Shown here: in pieces, positions 51,726 to 61,018 of the stretch
How the letters are laid out: each line of letters begins with the position of its first letter
Numbering within the stretch: position 1 is the stretch's first letter
Assembly (NCBI GenBank): GCA_026419195.1
Contig: JANZZV010000005.1
Span: 62,001 to 126,000 of the forward strand
Reading direction: 5' to 3'
Source: Fervidobacterium sp.
GTDB lineage: Bacteria; Thermotogota; Thermotogae; Thermotogales; Fervidobacteriaceae
Length of the DNA: 64,000 nucleotides
Program-made: the position numbers and the translations under genes
The notes under the pieces: model-generated
The model's input: the letters and a program-made list of their open reading frames with translations, nothing else
Told to the model about the DNA's origin: nothing
Database searches by the model: none

Positions 51726-53289
51726 AGTATTCGAGAGCAAGCTAGGTATAGATCCAAAGAAGGTTGAAAGAGCTCGTCAACTTGCCAAAGATATAGCTGT
51801 CGATGTGGTTAAGTTTGTAAAAAAATACTCAACTGTAAGCGTTGAAAGAACGATTTGTAGATTCTTTGGAATAGATGGTGTGACAAGTGACGACATACCT
51901 TTACCAAACGTAGTTGTTGATCATTTAAAAGAAAAGGGAGCACTGCAGAACGGTGTGACTCTGTATATTGGAAATGCAATGTTAGAAACCGGTATGGAAC
52001 CTCAAGAAATCGCCCAAGAAGTTGCGAATGGTAAGCTGGACCTGACAAAATTACCGATGCACAGCATGAGCGAAATAAAAGATGTTATTGATGAACTTTC
52101 TCAGAAAGCTGTTAAAAAAGTCGATGAAAAAAAATCAGAAAGGAAAATGTTACTCGAAAAACTTGGTGATCCACTCCAACCTTACATATACGTTATCGTC
52201 GCAACTGGTAATATATACGAAGATGTTGTGCAAGCACAAGCTGCTGTACGACAAGGTGCCGACATAATAGCAGTTATACGTTCAACAGCCCAAAGTTTAC
52301 TTGATTACGTACCTTACGGTGCAACAACAGAAGGCTTTGGAGGAACTTTTGCAACACAGGAAAATTTTAGAATAATGAGAAAAGCACTTGACGAAGTGGC
52401 CAATGAAGTTGGCAGGTATATAAGACAAACAAATTACAGTTCGGGTTTGTGTATGCCGGAAATAGCAGCATTAGGTGCACTTGAAAGACTTGATGTTATG
52501 TTAAACGATGCACTCTATGGAATATTGTTTAGGGATATAAACATGATACGCACAATGGTTGATCAATATTTTTCAAGGATCATACTTGGTTACGCCGGGA
52601 TAATAATAAATACGGGTGAAGATAATTATTTAACAACAGCCGATGCCTACGAACAAGGATATACGGTAATATCTTCACAACTTATCAATGAACAACTCGC
52701 ACTTTTGGCTGGAATTCCGGAAGAGCAGATGGGACTTGGACATGCTTTTGAGATGGATCCATCTTTAGAAAATGGATTTTTGTACGAACTTGCACAGGCT
52801 CAACTTTCAAGAGAGCTATTCCCAAAAGCGCCACTTAAGTACATGCCACCCACGAGATTTATGACAGGTAACATTTTCAGAGGACTTGTACAGGATGCAA
52901 TGTTCAATGTCGTGGGAATCTGGACAAAACAAGGAATACAACTACTTGGAATGATGACTGAAGCAATACACACACCGTTTTTATCCGATAGATACATAGC
53001 CATTGACACAGCAAAGTACATATTTAACAACATGAAAAATATCGGTGATGAAATTGTGTTTAAACCGGGTGGAATAATCCAAAGACGTGCACAGGAAGTA
53101 CTCGATCAAGCAATAGAACTGTTGGAAAAAATGAGAGAAGATGGATTGTTTAAGTCACTTGAAAAAGGAGTTTTCGCAAACACAAAACGTTCGATGAAAG
53201 GTGGAAAGGGACTTGATGGAGTATTTGAAAAAGGCAAGTACTACTACAACCCGTTTGAGGAAAAGATGAATCCAAAAGCTGAGATATAA
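51718..53289 (+). CDS. kamD: Lysine 5,6-aminomutase, alpha subunit
   Basis: KamD is the large subunit of the adenosylcobalamin- and PLP-dependent mutase that converts beta-lysine to 3,5-diaminohexanoate (and D-lysine to 2,5-diaminohexanoate). It has 523 residues. The region with YVPYGATTEGFGGTFATQENFRIMRKALDEV and NYSSGLCMPEIAALGALERLDVMLNDALYGILFRDINM forms the barrel that holds the substrates. It starts in the end of kamC with GGGGAGG as ribosome site and is followed by kamE after 26 bases. Identity is strong from these blocks and its partner. Confidence 0.95.
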   Translation: MSEVFESKLGIDPKKVERARQLAKDIAVDVVKFVKKYSTVSVERTICRFFGIDGVTSDDIPLPNVVVDHLKEKGALQNGVTLYIGNAMLETGMEPQEIAQEVANGKLDLTKLPMHSMSEIKDVIDELSQKAVKKVDEKKSERKMLLEKLGDPLQPYIYVIVATGNIYEDVVQAQAAVRQGADIIAVIRSTAQSLLDYVPYGATTEGFGGTFATQENFRIMRKALDEVANEVGRYIRQTNYSSGLCMPEIAALGALERLDVMLNDALYGILFRDINMIRTMVDQYFSRIILGYAGIIINTGEDNYLTTADAYEQGYTVISSQLINEQLALLAGIPEEQMGLGHAFEMDPSLENGFLYELAQAQLSRELFPKAPLKYMPPTRFMTGNIFRGLVQDAMFNVVGIWTKQGIQLLGMMTEAIHTPFLSDRYIAIDTAKYIFNNMKNIGDEIVFKPGGIIQRRAQEVLDQAIELLEKMREDGLFKSLEKGVFANTKRSMKGGKGLDGVFEKGKYYYNPFEEKMNPKAEI

Positions 53290-53315
53290 GAAATAGAGCC
53301 GAGAGGAGGAAATTT

Positions 53316-54107
53316 ATGTCCGGAGGATTGTATTCACTTGACAAAAAAGATTTTGACAAAACGCTGAATCTTCAAGCCATAAAACCCTACGGCGACACAA
53401 TGAACGACGGCAAGGTTCAAGTTAGCTTCACATTACCAGTTCCAGATGGTGATGAAGCAGTCGAAGCCGCCAAACTGCTCATGAAAAAAATGGGGCTTGA
53501 CAATCCGATGATAGTATATCACCACCAACTTACGCCGGGTTTTACATTCTTCATTGGTTATGGGGATTGTGTCTATACGATAGATTACACAGCAATTAAA
53601 GTACCTAAGGTCGAAGTACACAGAATGACAATGGAAGAAATTGACGAGTTCATAGAAAAGAACATTGGAAGAAAGCTTGTTGTGGTTGGCGCAACAACAG
53701 GAACGGATGCACATACCGTAGGACTGGATGCTATACTAAACATGAAAGGTTTTGCCGGACATTACGGACTTGAAAGATACAAGATGTTTGAAGTCTACAA
53801 CATGGGAAGCCAGGTACCAAATGAAGAATTCGTTGCCAAAGCAATAGAAGTCAAAGCCGACGCTTTACTTGTCTCACAAACAGTTACACAAAAAAATGTG
53901 CATATAAAAAACCTAACAAATTTGATTGAAATACTCGAAGCTGAGGGAATAAGAAAAGATGTGATAGTCATTGTCGGAGGTCCAAGGATAACTCATGAAC
54001 TTGCTAAGGAACTTGGATTCGACGCAGGGTTTGGTCCTGGTACATTCGCTGAAGACGTTGGTGCATTCATAGCTCAAGAATGGGTAAGGAGACATAAACA
54101 AGTATAA
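53316..54107 (+). CDS. kamE: Lysine 5,6-aminomutase, beta subunit
   Basis: KamE carries the cobalamin-binding domain and the PLP lysine. It has 263 residues. The B12 motif D-x-H-x2-G is D131-A-H133-T-V-G136; His133 replaces the lower ligand of cobalt, as in the studied Acetoanaerobium enzyme. Lys144 in LNMKGFAG lies at the exact number of the PLP-binding lysine. VIVGGPRITHELAKELGFDAGFGPGT completes the B12 domain. GAGAGGAGG precedes the ATG. It is the last gene of the operon; no clear hairpin terminator follows. Confidence 0.95.
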   Translation: MSGGLYSLDKKDFDKTLNLQAIKPYGDTMNDGKVQVSFTLPVPDGDEAVEAAKLLMKKMGLDNPMIVYHHQLTPGFTFFIGYGDCVYTIDYTAIKVPKVEVHRMTMEEIDEFIEKNIGRKLVVVGATTGTDAHTVGLDAILNMKGFAGHYGLERYKMFEVYNMGSQVPNEEFVAKAIEVKADALLVSQTVTQKNVHIKNLTNLIEILEAEGIRKDVIVIVGGPRITHELAKELGFDAGFGPGTFAEDVGAFIAQEWVRRHKQV

Positions 54108-54134
54108 AAAATGGATGGATTGAGTTAAAAAAAG

Positions 54135-54163
54135 TTGTAAAAAAACACTAACTGAGTTATAAT
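54135..54163 (+). promoter_or_regulatory. Promoter of the surface polysaccharide locus
   Basis: TTGTAA at 54135-54140 and a perfect TATAAT at 54158-54163 with 17 bases between them. Transcription from about 54170 would give a leader of roughly 125 bases before the GTG at 54296. Confidence 0.6.
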
Positions 54164-54295
54164 TAAGAAAAGAAACAAAAAGAGGAATCGCTCAATTTTG
54201 TTCACCGGGGAATGAAAATAGTAAGTACATTCCCAAGTTTTTTTGTTTTACTGTACTGTATTAATTCACACATCTTTGAGAGGAGATGTAATTTT

Positions 54296-55423
54296 GTGAC
54301 AGTGGTAAACATCAACAAAATGTACCCACCTGAAATTGGCGGCGTTGAAGTGGTAACCGAAGCAATTGCAAAAATTGTAGCAGAACATGGATTCAAATCT
54401 AAGGTTTTGACTTTCAACTCCGAAAGACATTTAAAAATAGAACATCTCAACAACATAGAAGTGTGGAGAATCCCTGTGAACATAAAAATTGATCCTGTTA
54501 GAATATCTCTTTTTTATGCAAAGTATTTCAAGAATATTATAAACGACGCTGACAAATTGATTTTCCATTTCCCTTCTTTTCAACCGGAACTGAACTTCTT
54601 GTTACACCAGAGGTATATAAACAAAACCAAAATTTGCTTTTTTCACGCAGAAGTGTCAGGCAGGGGATTGGTTGGTCACTTTTACAATCACTTTTTAACA
54701 GACAAGTTTTTGAATAAAATGGAAAAAATTATTGTAACATCACCAATGATGATAGAAAGCAACGATGTTCTAAAGAAATACAAACATAAGATTGAAATAA
54801 TACCACTTTTTGTAGATACCGAACACTTCTTTTATAGACCCCAAAACAAAAGATCTGTGATCATAGAATCACTTAACTTTAAGCACAGAAACCCAAAGAT
54901 AGTTTTGTACGTAGGTAGATTTGGAAGATATAAAGGTTTGGAATATTTGGTAAAAGCCTTCGCAAAACTTCCAAATAATTATGTCCTTGTTATGATTGGC
55001 AAAGGACCAAAGAAACCTTTTGTCAAAAAGCTTTGTGAAAAATTGATGATACAAGATAGAGTTCTTTTCTTGGAGAATATTCCATATTCTGATCTACCGG
55101 AATTTTATAGCGCTGCCGATGTTTTTGTTTTACCCTCTACGGATAGAGGCGAAGCATTTGGTATTGTGGTATTAGAGGCTATGGCGTGCGGCATTCCAGT
55201 TATAACAACAGAGCTTGGAACCGGTACAACATATCATAATCTTAACAAAGTAACGGGGTTACACGTGAAACCAAGAGATGTAGAAGGAATCTCAAATGCG
55301 ATAAAATTAATCACTACAGAAAATTGGAAGCAAACAAAGAAAGACGAAATAGTAAGTCGCTCGAAAGAGTTTGACTTAAAGATTTTCAAAAAGCGCATAA
55401 TTGAACTCTTGGAAAGCACCTAA
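54296..55423 (+). CDS. Glycosyltransferase family 4 protein
   Basis: A 375-residue GT-B fold glycosyltransferase. MYPPEIGGVEVVTEAIAKIVAEHG at the N-terminus is the acceptor-side start of GT4 enzymes; VLYVGRFGRYKGLEYLVKAFAKLP and EAFGIVVLEAMACGIPVI (the E-x7-E pair) hold the sugar nucleotide. No membrane segment. It probably adds one sugar to a lipid-linked surface glycan. The GTG at 54296 is preceded by GAGAGGAGATG; the frame is open further upstream to 54212 but that extension looks non-coding. It is the first gene of the locus. Confidence 0.9.
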   Translation: MTVVNINKMYPPEIGGVEVVTEAIAKIVAEHGFKSKVLTFNSERHLKIEHLNNIEVWRIPVNIKIDPVRISLFYAKYFKNIINDADKLIFHFPSFQPELNFLLHQRYINKTKICFFHAEVSGRGLVGHFYNHFLTDKFLNKMEKIIVTSPMMIESNDVLKKYKHKIEIIPLFVDTEHFFYRPQNKRSVIIESLNFKHRNPKIVLYVGRFGRYKGLEYLVKAFAKLPNNYVLVMIGKGPKKPFVKKLCEKLMIQDRVLFLENIPYSDLPEFYSAADVFVLPSTDRGEAFGIVVLEAMACGIPVITTELGTGTTYHNLNKVTGLHVKPRDVEGISNAIKLITTENWKQTKKDEIVSRSKEFDLKIFKKRIIELLEST

Positions 55424-55444
55424 AATCTTTTGTGGAGGGGTAAA

Positions 55445-56569
55445 GTGAAGAAAACCATTGTTTTGGATTGTAGAATGTACGGAATGTCAGGTGTTGGAAG
55501 ATACATAGAAAACCTGATAGATGAGATCGTAGAAAAAGAATTAGAAGAATATAACTTCATCCTAATAGGCTATAAGAACAAACTCAAACAATATAGCAAT
55601 TCACCAAATGTACTTGCCGTCGTTAACACTAACCTCAAACCTTTCAGTCTCCGAGAGACTATCTTAGGTTATTTTTTCTTCAGAAGGCTATCAAAAAGAT
55701 CCTCGCTCGTTCATTTCACGCACATCAACCTACCATTCATTGTTCCCAAAAATTCCATACTAACCTTACATGATTTAATTCCTTTCCTTTTTCCTCAGTA
55801 TTTTTCAAAACTTAAGTTATTTGCTTACAAAACAATATTAAAAATAAATAAAAACAGATTTGCCAAATTCATCGTTGTCTCTGAATCTACAAAAAAGGAT
55901 CTAATAAATTTGTTAAAGGTAAAAGAAGATAAAATACATGTAATCTACGAAAAAACATCGTTGTTCAAACGCATTAGAAATATTCAAGATTTGGAGACTC
56001 TCTGCAACAAGTTTGCTTCAACATTACCAGAGAACTACTTTCTTTACGTTGGAAATAGAAAAAAGCACAAAAATCTTGAATTCATGATAAAAGTTATGGA
56101 CATGATATTTAATTTCTTTCCCGACTTCTACTTTGTGATTGCCGGAACTAAAGACAGTAGTTTTGATTTCGTAGATAAATCTCTTCTAAGCGTGAAGAAC
56201 AAGAACAACTTTATCCAAATACTTCAACCATCAGATGATGAATTGATATGTCTTTACAAAAAGGCGTATGCACTTTTGTTGATTTCACAATACGAAGGTT
56301 TTGGTATCCCCATCATTGAAGCTGCTTTCTTTGGAGTACCTGCTGTTGTTTCAAATGTGTCCTCACTACCTGAAGTTGCGGGTGATTCAGGCATTTATGT
56401 AAATCCATACGATGAAAATGAAGCATTCGAAAAAATTTACAATTTTATAATCAATAAAGAATTAAAAAATGAAAAATCTTTAAATGCATTAAAAAATTAT
56501 GAACGCTTCTACAATTATCCACAGTTAGAACTGTTAAAGAAAGTTTACAAAAGTCTCTTAGAAAACTAA
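55445..56569 (+). CDS. Glycosyltransferase family 4 protein
   Basis: A second GT4-type enzyme, 374 residues. It starts VLDCRMYGMSGVGRYIENLIDEIV, a pattern of mannosyl/rhamnosyl-type GT4 proteins, and contains LTLHDLIPF, FIVVSESTKKDLINLLKV, YFLYVGNRKKHKNLEFMIK and SQYEGFGIPIIEAAFFGVPAVVSNVSSLPEVAGD. The donor sugar cannot be told. The start GTG at 55445 lies after TGGAGGGG; the frame stays open for five more codons upstream. It follows the first enzyme by 21 bases. Confidence 0.9.
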   Translation: MKKTIVLDCRMYGMSGVGRYIENLIDEIVEKELEEYNFILIGYKNKLKQYSNSPNVLAVVNTNLKPFSLRETILGYFFFRRLSKRSSLVHFTHINLPFIVPKNSILTLHDLIPFLFPQYFSKLKLFAYKTILKINKNRFAKFIVVSESTKKDLINLLKVKEDKIHVIYEKTSLFKRIRNIQDLETLCNKFASTLPENYFLYVGNRKKHKNLEFMIKVMDMIFNFFPDFYFVIAGTKDSSFDFVDKSLLSVKNKNNFIQILQPSDDELICLYKKAYALLLISQYEGFGIPIIEAAFFGVPAVVSNVSSLPEVAGDSGIYVNPYDENEAFEKIYNFIINKELKNEKSLNALKNYERFYNYPQLELLKKVYKSLLEN

Positions 56570-56592
56570 ATTAAATTTCGGTTAGAAGAAAA

Positions 56593-57750
56593 ATGGAAGT
56601 GAGAATGATGTTAGGTACAATTCTTTGGAATGTTAAAAAATTGCGAAGTCTAATATCTTGCTTTTCCCAAAAAAACATACAAACTTACTTGAATAAAATG
56701 GAACTTTATAAGAAAAAATCACAATCAAATACAGCAAACGTTCAAGAATTAATAATCGATACTACCAAGAACACACCGTTAATAAGTGTAGTGACGCCAG
56801 CTTATAATGCTGAGAGATTTTTACCCTCGCTTGCCGAAAGTTTAAAAAGACAAACAGTCTCTAGAGACATGCAATGGGTAGTAGTTGACGATTGTTCGAC
56901 GGATAATACACAAAGTCTTCTTTTATCTTTGGCAAAGCAATATAAAGATTTTTCAGTAAAAGTTATTAAAAATAAAATTAACAAAGGGGCTTCATTCTCG
57001 TTAAACAGAGGATTCCAAGTTTCAGATGGTAAATATATAGCTTGGATAAGTGCAGACGATGAATATCTTGATACGAAAAAGCTAGAAAAAGATCTACAAA
57101 TCCTCGAAAAAGGCAGCGATGTAGTTTTTTCAAAGTACACCCTGATTAAATACAGCAAAGGTAGCTCAAAGCTGGTCGAAAGCATCATTCCTGAAGACAA
57201 CACTGAACTATTTTTATATCTCACTTTCTCTTCAAATTTAAACGGTTCATCTTTGGTCCTGAAAAAGGAACATTACTTGATGGTTGGCGGATTTGATGAG
57301 AATTTGTGGAATGTCGACAGTGATTATGACCTTTTTGCTAAGCTATCACTCCTTAATCTAAAGTTTGCTTTGAGTGATTCGACGGTGTTACGACGTATCC
57401 ATAAACACCAGACCTCTCAACAAATGCCTATAATGCGTTTGGGAACTTCTTTAACAAGAAGTAGATTTTCAAAGATAGAAACCCTCAGAGAACTTATGAT
57501 TAAAAAGCTCCAGAATATCAGAAATTTCACGGACAGTTTCAACTTGGCTGCAAATTTTTCGTTCTTCTTCTTAGATATATCAGAAAATGCGAAATTACCG
57601 ATACTTTTGCGGTTTTTGAAAAGCCTCTTAAGACCTTATTCAGAAACAACGGCTAATGTAATGCAAATTTACAAAAATTTTGTAGAATACATGACAAACT
57701 TAGATAACTTCTCTGCATTTAAGAAACTTATAGAAAATAAAAAAATGTAA
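56593..57750 (+). CDS. Glycosyltransferase family 2 protein
   Basis: A 385-residue protein with a GT-A domain after a roughly 55-residue N-terminal part: PLISVVTPAYNAERFLPSLAESLKRQT, VVVDDCSTDNTQ, and the metal-binding aspartates in WISADDEYLD, then GGFDENLWNVDSDYDLFAKL. This is the GT2 fold used in O-antigen and teichoic-acid-like glycan synthesis. The C-terminal 100 residues are of unknown type. Starts at 56593, 56605 and 56608 are possible; GGAAGTGAG lies closer to the later ones, so the first 4-5 residues may not be translated. Confidence 0.88.
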   Translation: MEVRMMLGTILWNVKKLRSLISCFSQKNIQTYLNKMELYKKKSQSNTANVQELIIDTTKNTPLISVVTPAYNAERFLPSLAESLKRQTVSRDMQWVVVDDCSTDNTQSLLLSLAKQYKDFSVKVIKNKINKGASFSLNRGFQVSDGKYIAWISADDEYLDTKKLEKDLQILEKGSDVVFSKYTLIKYSKGSSKLVESIIPEDNTELFLYLTFSSNLNGSSLVLKKEHYLMVGGFDENLWNVDSDYDLFAKLSLLNLKFALSDSTVLRRIHKHQTSQQMPIMRLGTSLTRSRFSKIETLRELMIKKLQNIRNFTDSFNLAANFSFFFLDISENAKLPILLRFLKSLLRPYSETTANVMQIYKNFVEYMTNLDNFSAFKKLIENKKM

Positions 57751-57775
57751 TTCTTTAAGAACGGAGGCTGAATTT

Positions 57776-58732
57776 ATGGAAAATATAAGAGTCCTAATCA
57801 CAGGGGGATTAGGTTTCATAGGTAAGTGTTTGAAATCAAAGTTGCAAGAAAAGGGATATGAAGTTGTCGTACTTGATTTGCAGGTTAGAGACTATGATGA
57901 TTACGTTCGGGCCGATGTAACTGAATTTCTTGATTTATGGAAAACAGTTAAGAACTTCGGAAAATTTGATTATGTAATACACATGGCTGGTGAGGTTGGC
58001 AGACTAGTTGGGGAAGAACATCCTCACAAAATGATTTACGTCAATGACATTGGGACTTTGAATGTTATTCATATATGCTTAGAAATGGGAGCTAAGTTGG
58101 TGTACTTTTCAACTTCGGAAATATACGGGAAACTGTTCGAACAGGAAGAAGTTAGTGAAGAGAGTGTAAAACATTTGTCACCTTTTATGCTGACAAATGT
58201 TTACGCTATGAGTAAGTATTTTGGGGAAGCTCTCGTTAATCATTACGTCGTGAATTACGGATTAAAAGCAGTGGGCATTAGACCATTTATGGTTTACGGA
58301 CCAGGTGTCGTTTCGAGCAAATACAAATCTGCTGTTGATCAATTCATATACAACGCACTTAACGGGAAAGAATTTTATGTCCATAAAAACACGGAAAGAG
58401 CATGGTGCTACATAGACGATTTTGTTGATGGGATTATATTAATCATAGAAAAACACAAATTCACTGAACGTATTTACGAGGCGTACAATGTGGGAACACA
58501 GGATTACAAACCCATGGAGGAAGTTGCTGAGATAGTGCTGAGATATACAAATGCACCAAGAAGCTTAATAAAGCTGATAGAACCACCTGACAAGTTTTTA
58601 GTCACTAAGAAAAGATTTTCAAACAAGAAAATTGCAAACTTAGGTTTCAAACAAAAAGTATCGTTAGAAGAAGGTATAAAGAAAACCATAGAATGGCACA
58701 GGAGTGCTATAAATGATAGCAATAATTGGTAG
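57776..58732 (+). CDS. NAD-dependent nucleotide-sugar epimerase/dehydratase
   Basis: A 318-residue extended SDR enzyme. The NAD site TGGLGFIG is at residues 9-16, HMAGEVG at 69-75, and the catalytic Tyr143-x3-Lys147 lies in NVYAMSKYFGE. STSEIYG at 112-118 gives the third catalytic residue. VGIRPFMVYGPG follows. This is typical of GalE-like epimerases and 4,6-dehydratase/decarboxylase enzymes acting on UDP- or GDP-sugars; which one is unclear. It overlaps the next SDR gene by 20 bases. ACGGAGGC precedes the ATG. Confidence 0.9.
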   Translation: MENIRVLITGGLGFIGKCLKSKLQEKGYEVVVLDLQVRDYDDYVRADVTEFLDLWKTVKNFGKFDYVIHMAGEVGRLVGEEHPHKMIYVNDIGTLNVIHICLEMGAKLVYFSTSEIYGKLFEQEEVSEESVKHLSPFMLTNVYAMSKYFGEALVNHYVVNYGLKAVGIRPFMVYGPGVVSSKYKSAVDQFIYNALNGKEFYVHKNTERAWCYIDDFVDGIILIIEKHKFTERIYEAYNVGTQDYKPMEEVAEIVLRYTNAPRSLIKLIEPPDKFLVTKKRFSNKKIANLGFKQKVSLEEGIKKTIEWHRSAINDSNNW

Positions 58733-59594
58733 CGATGGATTTATCGGTAATTATGTAAAAAAATGGGCTGAAAAACTTAATATAGAACACAAGGGAATAT
58801 ACTTTAGTAATAATCTAAAGGGTGATATATCCTTTGAAGAATATTTAAATAGTGAGGAAAAGAAAATCACCACTACTTTGATTATAACTGCAGGAAATTC
58901 TGACCACAATTTACCAAGAACGGACTTTCTTAGCACCTTGGAGAAAGATCTAAGATATTTAGAAAGGTTAGAAAAATCAAAGGTATCAGCAGACGTTGTA
59001 TTTTTGTCCAGTGCAGCTGTCTATTACGGTTGTAAGGGAGATGTTGACGAAAACACCGCAGTGCAACCCTTAGATTATTACGGGCTTAGCAAATTGTACG
59101 CAGAACACATGGTAAATTTCATGTGTAGAAAAGCAAATACAAGGCTAATCATCTTTAGATTGACTAATGCATTTGGAGTTAACGATAAGAGGAAAAGGCT
59201 TTTTGATAATATCTTAGAATGCTTGAAAGAACAAAGAACTTTTAGTTTATACGGGAAAGGCGAGTCTTATGTAAATCCTTTGCGCGTTGACAAAGTTTCG
59301 GAGATAATTCTCAAGAGTGCGCTGAAAATAAACGAATTAGTGAAGGAAAACAATACTGAGATTGTAAACCTATGCTCTTTATCGCCCTACAAGGTTGTTG
59401 ACATAGTAAAATACATAAGCAAAAAATATGGATTAAAATTCCGATTCACTGGGCAAGAAGACTACATAGTAGAATTTAACACAACCACAAAAAAACTCCA
59501 AAAGCTGCTGGACATTTTGTCCGTGAAGATAAGTCCATTATACGATCAAATAGACGAATTATTAGAAAAAGCACTAAAGGGAGAGAATATTTAG
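58713..59594 (+). CDS. NAD-dependent sugar-nucleotide reductase/epimerase (SDR)
   Basis: A 293-residue SDR protein, shorter and more divergent than the one before. The NAD site is IIGSDGFIG (4-12), LSSAAVYYG supplies the Ser, and Tyr123-x3-Lys127 in YYGLSKLYAEHM is the catalytic pair. IFRLTNAFGVND follows in place of the usual RPxNxYGP. It may be a 4-ketoreductase such as those making deoxysugars; substrate unknown. It starts within the end of the previous gene and ends one base before the flippase ATG. Confidence 0.87.
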   Translation: MIAIIGSDGFIGNYVKKWAEKLNIEHKGIYFSNNLKGDISFEEYLNSEEKKITTTLIITAGNSDHNLPRTDFLSTLEKDLRYLERLEKSKVSADVVFLSSAAVYYGCKGDVDENTAVQPLDYYGLSKLYAEHMVNFMCRKANTRLIIFRLTNAFGVNDKRKRLFDNILECLKEQRTFSLYGKGESYVNPLRVDKVSEIILKSALKINELVKENNTEIVNLCSLSPYKVVDIVKYISKKYGLKFRFTGQEDYIVEFNTTTKKLQKLLDILSVKISPLYDQIDELLEKALKGENI

Positions 59595-61016
59595 ATGTCG
59601 TTTTTGAGAAAATATTTCTCCTTTTCAACGGGAGTTTGGTTTAACGCACTAATAGGAATTCTTTGGACAGCTTATATATCCAGACACTTGAATCCTGACG
59701 AACTTGGCATTATAACCATGTACATGTCACTGTATAGCGGTCTGTCAGCGCTTGCACTAATGGGCTCTTCTGATACCATAATGAGATTTTACAGAGAATA
59801 TGAATTGAAAAATTACTTAGTCTGGCTAACAAGTTTACCTTCATTAATAATGAGTCTATTGATTTTTTTGGCCATGTTGTTTCTGCGTAGTAAAGTTAAT
59901 TTTATAATCTGGGGAGAAAAGACTGGTATATTTTTCCTTCTAATACCGATACAAGTGTCTTTAAACGTTGTATTCACGATAAACATGAGTCTGATAAGAA
60001 GTCAAGAAAGAGGATTGATCTATTCAGCTTTTAGTATACTCGATAATTCTTTGTACACTTTATTTACTATAATTGTTTTAACTCTACTTCGTAAAAATTT
60101 TATTTGGGTCATATTTTCAAGTTTTTTGAGTTTATCGATAACTTCGTTTTGCACTTATTTATATTTGGAAGATTACTGGAAGTTTTCAAAAGTCGGCTTG
60201 AAGGATCTAAGAGAGATACTCTCATATAGTTTTCCTCTGACATTTGGCTCTTTGCTATGGTGGTTTACAAATTGGACAGATAGGTTTATGTTAAGAGGAT
60301 TATCAAATTTTAATGAAATAGGTCTGTACAGTGTTGGTTCAAAATTCGCAAGTATTTTGAATTTAATAACAAGTGGATTTTCGACACTTTGGTTTCCGTA
60401 CGCGTATAGTTTATTTCAGTCCGAAAAGGCGAAGGATATGTTTAAAAAAATGTCAATGATGATATCTTTTCTAACTTTCAACATAGCTTTGATAATTAAT
60501 TTAACGAAACATTGGATTTTTCAGCTACTATTTTCAAAAAACTACATCAAAGCAATCAACGTTGTCCCGTTTTTACTCCTGCCTGTTGTTTTAACAACCA
60601 TCTTAGTAGTTGTCGGAAGAGGGATAAATTTCTCGAAAAAAACATACTTATCAATTTATACAAATGGTGCAGCAATAGTCACAAACATAATAATTAACTA
60701 TCTTTTGATACCAAAGCTTGGTGCAATAGGTGCAGCTATAGGCACAGCCATAAGCTTTATAATATTTTTTACTGTAGAATACATATTTTCAATAAAGTTT
60801 TACAAAGTTAATTACCAAATTTGGAAGGTCTATACGTTATCCTTTTTGTTCATTTTTGGAGCCATCTTGGAACTTTTCAACAGCAGGATATTTTATTACT
60901 TTTTAAACTTTGTTATTTTTTTGCTTGCTTTATTATTCTACTACAACGAGTTTAAGATTTTACTTAAGAAATTTCTTTCTATACTAGAAAAAACTGAATC
61001 AAAAGGAGGCGATTAA
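59595..61016 (+). CDS. Polysaccharide flippase (Wzx/MATE-like)
   Basis: A 473-residue integral membrane protein with about 12-14 hydrophobic segments, starting SFLRKYFSFSTGVWFNALIGILWTAYISRHLNPDELG, which is the polysaccharide transporter (PST, MurJ/MOP superfamily) N-terminal pattern: a membrane helix, then a short amphipathic stretch with L-x-P-x-E-x-G. It would move lipid-linked oligosaccharide to the outer face of the membrane. It begins immediately after the SDR stop codon and ends two bases before the ligase gene. No charged pore motif diagnostic of MurJ was seen. Confidence 0.9.
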   Translation: MSFLRKYFSFSTGVWFNALIGILWTAYISRHLNPDELGIITMYMSLYSGLSALALMGSSDTIMRFYREYELKNYLVWLTSLPSLIMSLLIFLAMLFLRSKVNFIIWGEKTGIFFLLIPIQVSLNVVFTINMSLIRSQERGLIYSAFSILDNSLYTLFTIIVLTLLRKNFIWVIFSSFLSLSITSFCTYLYLEDYWKFSKVGLKDLREILSYSFPLTFGSLLWWFTNWTDRFMLRGLSNFNEIGLYSVGSKFASILNLITSGFSTLWFPYAYSLFQSEKAKDMFKKMSMMISFLTFNIALIINLTKHWIFQLLFSKNYIKAINVVPFLLLPVVLTTILVVVGRGINFSKKTYLSIYTNGAAIVTNIIINYLLIPKLGAIGAAIGTAISFIIFFTVEYIFSIKFYKVNYQIWKVYTLSFLFIFGAILELFNSRIFYYFLNFVIFLLALLFYYNEFKILLKKFLSILEKTESKGGD

Positions 61017-61018
61017 AC

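Noticed and set aside
54212-54295. Upstream extension of the first glycosyltransferase to an ATG at 54212
   Set aside because: The added 28 residues do not fit GT4 N-termini, the ATG has only a weak ribosome site, and GAGAGGAGATG points to the GTG at 54296.
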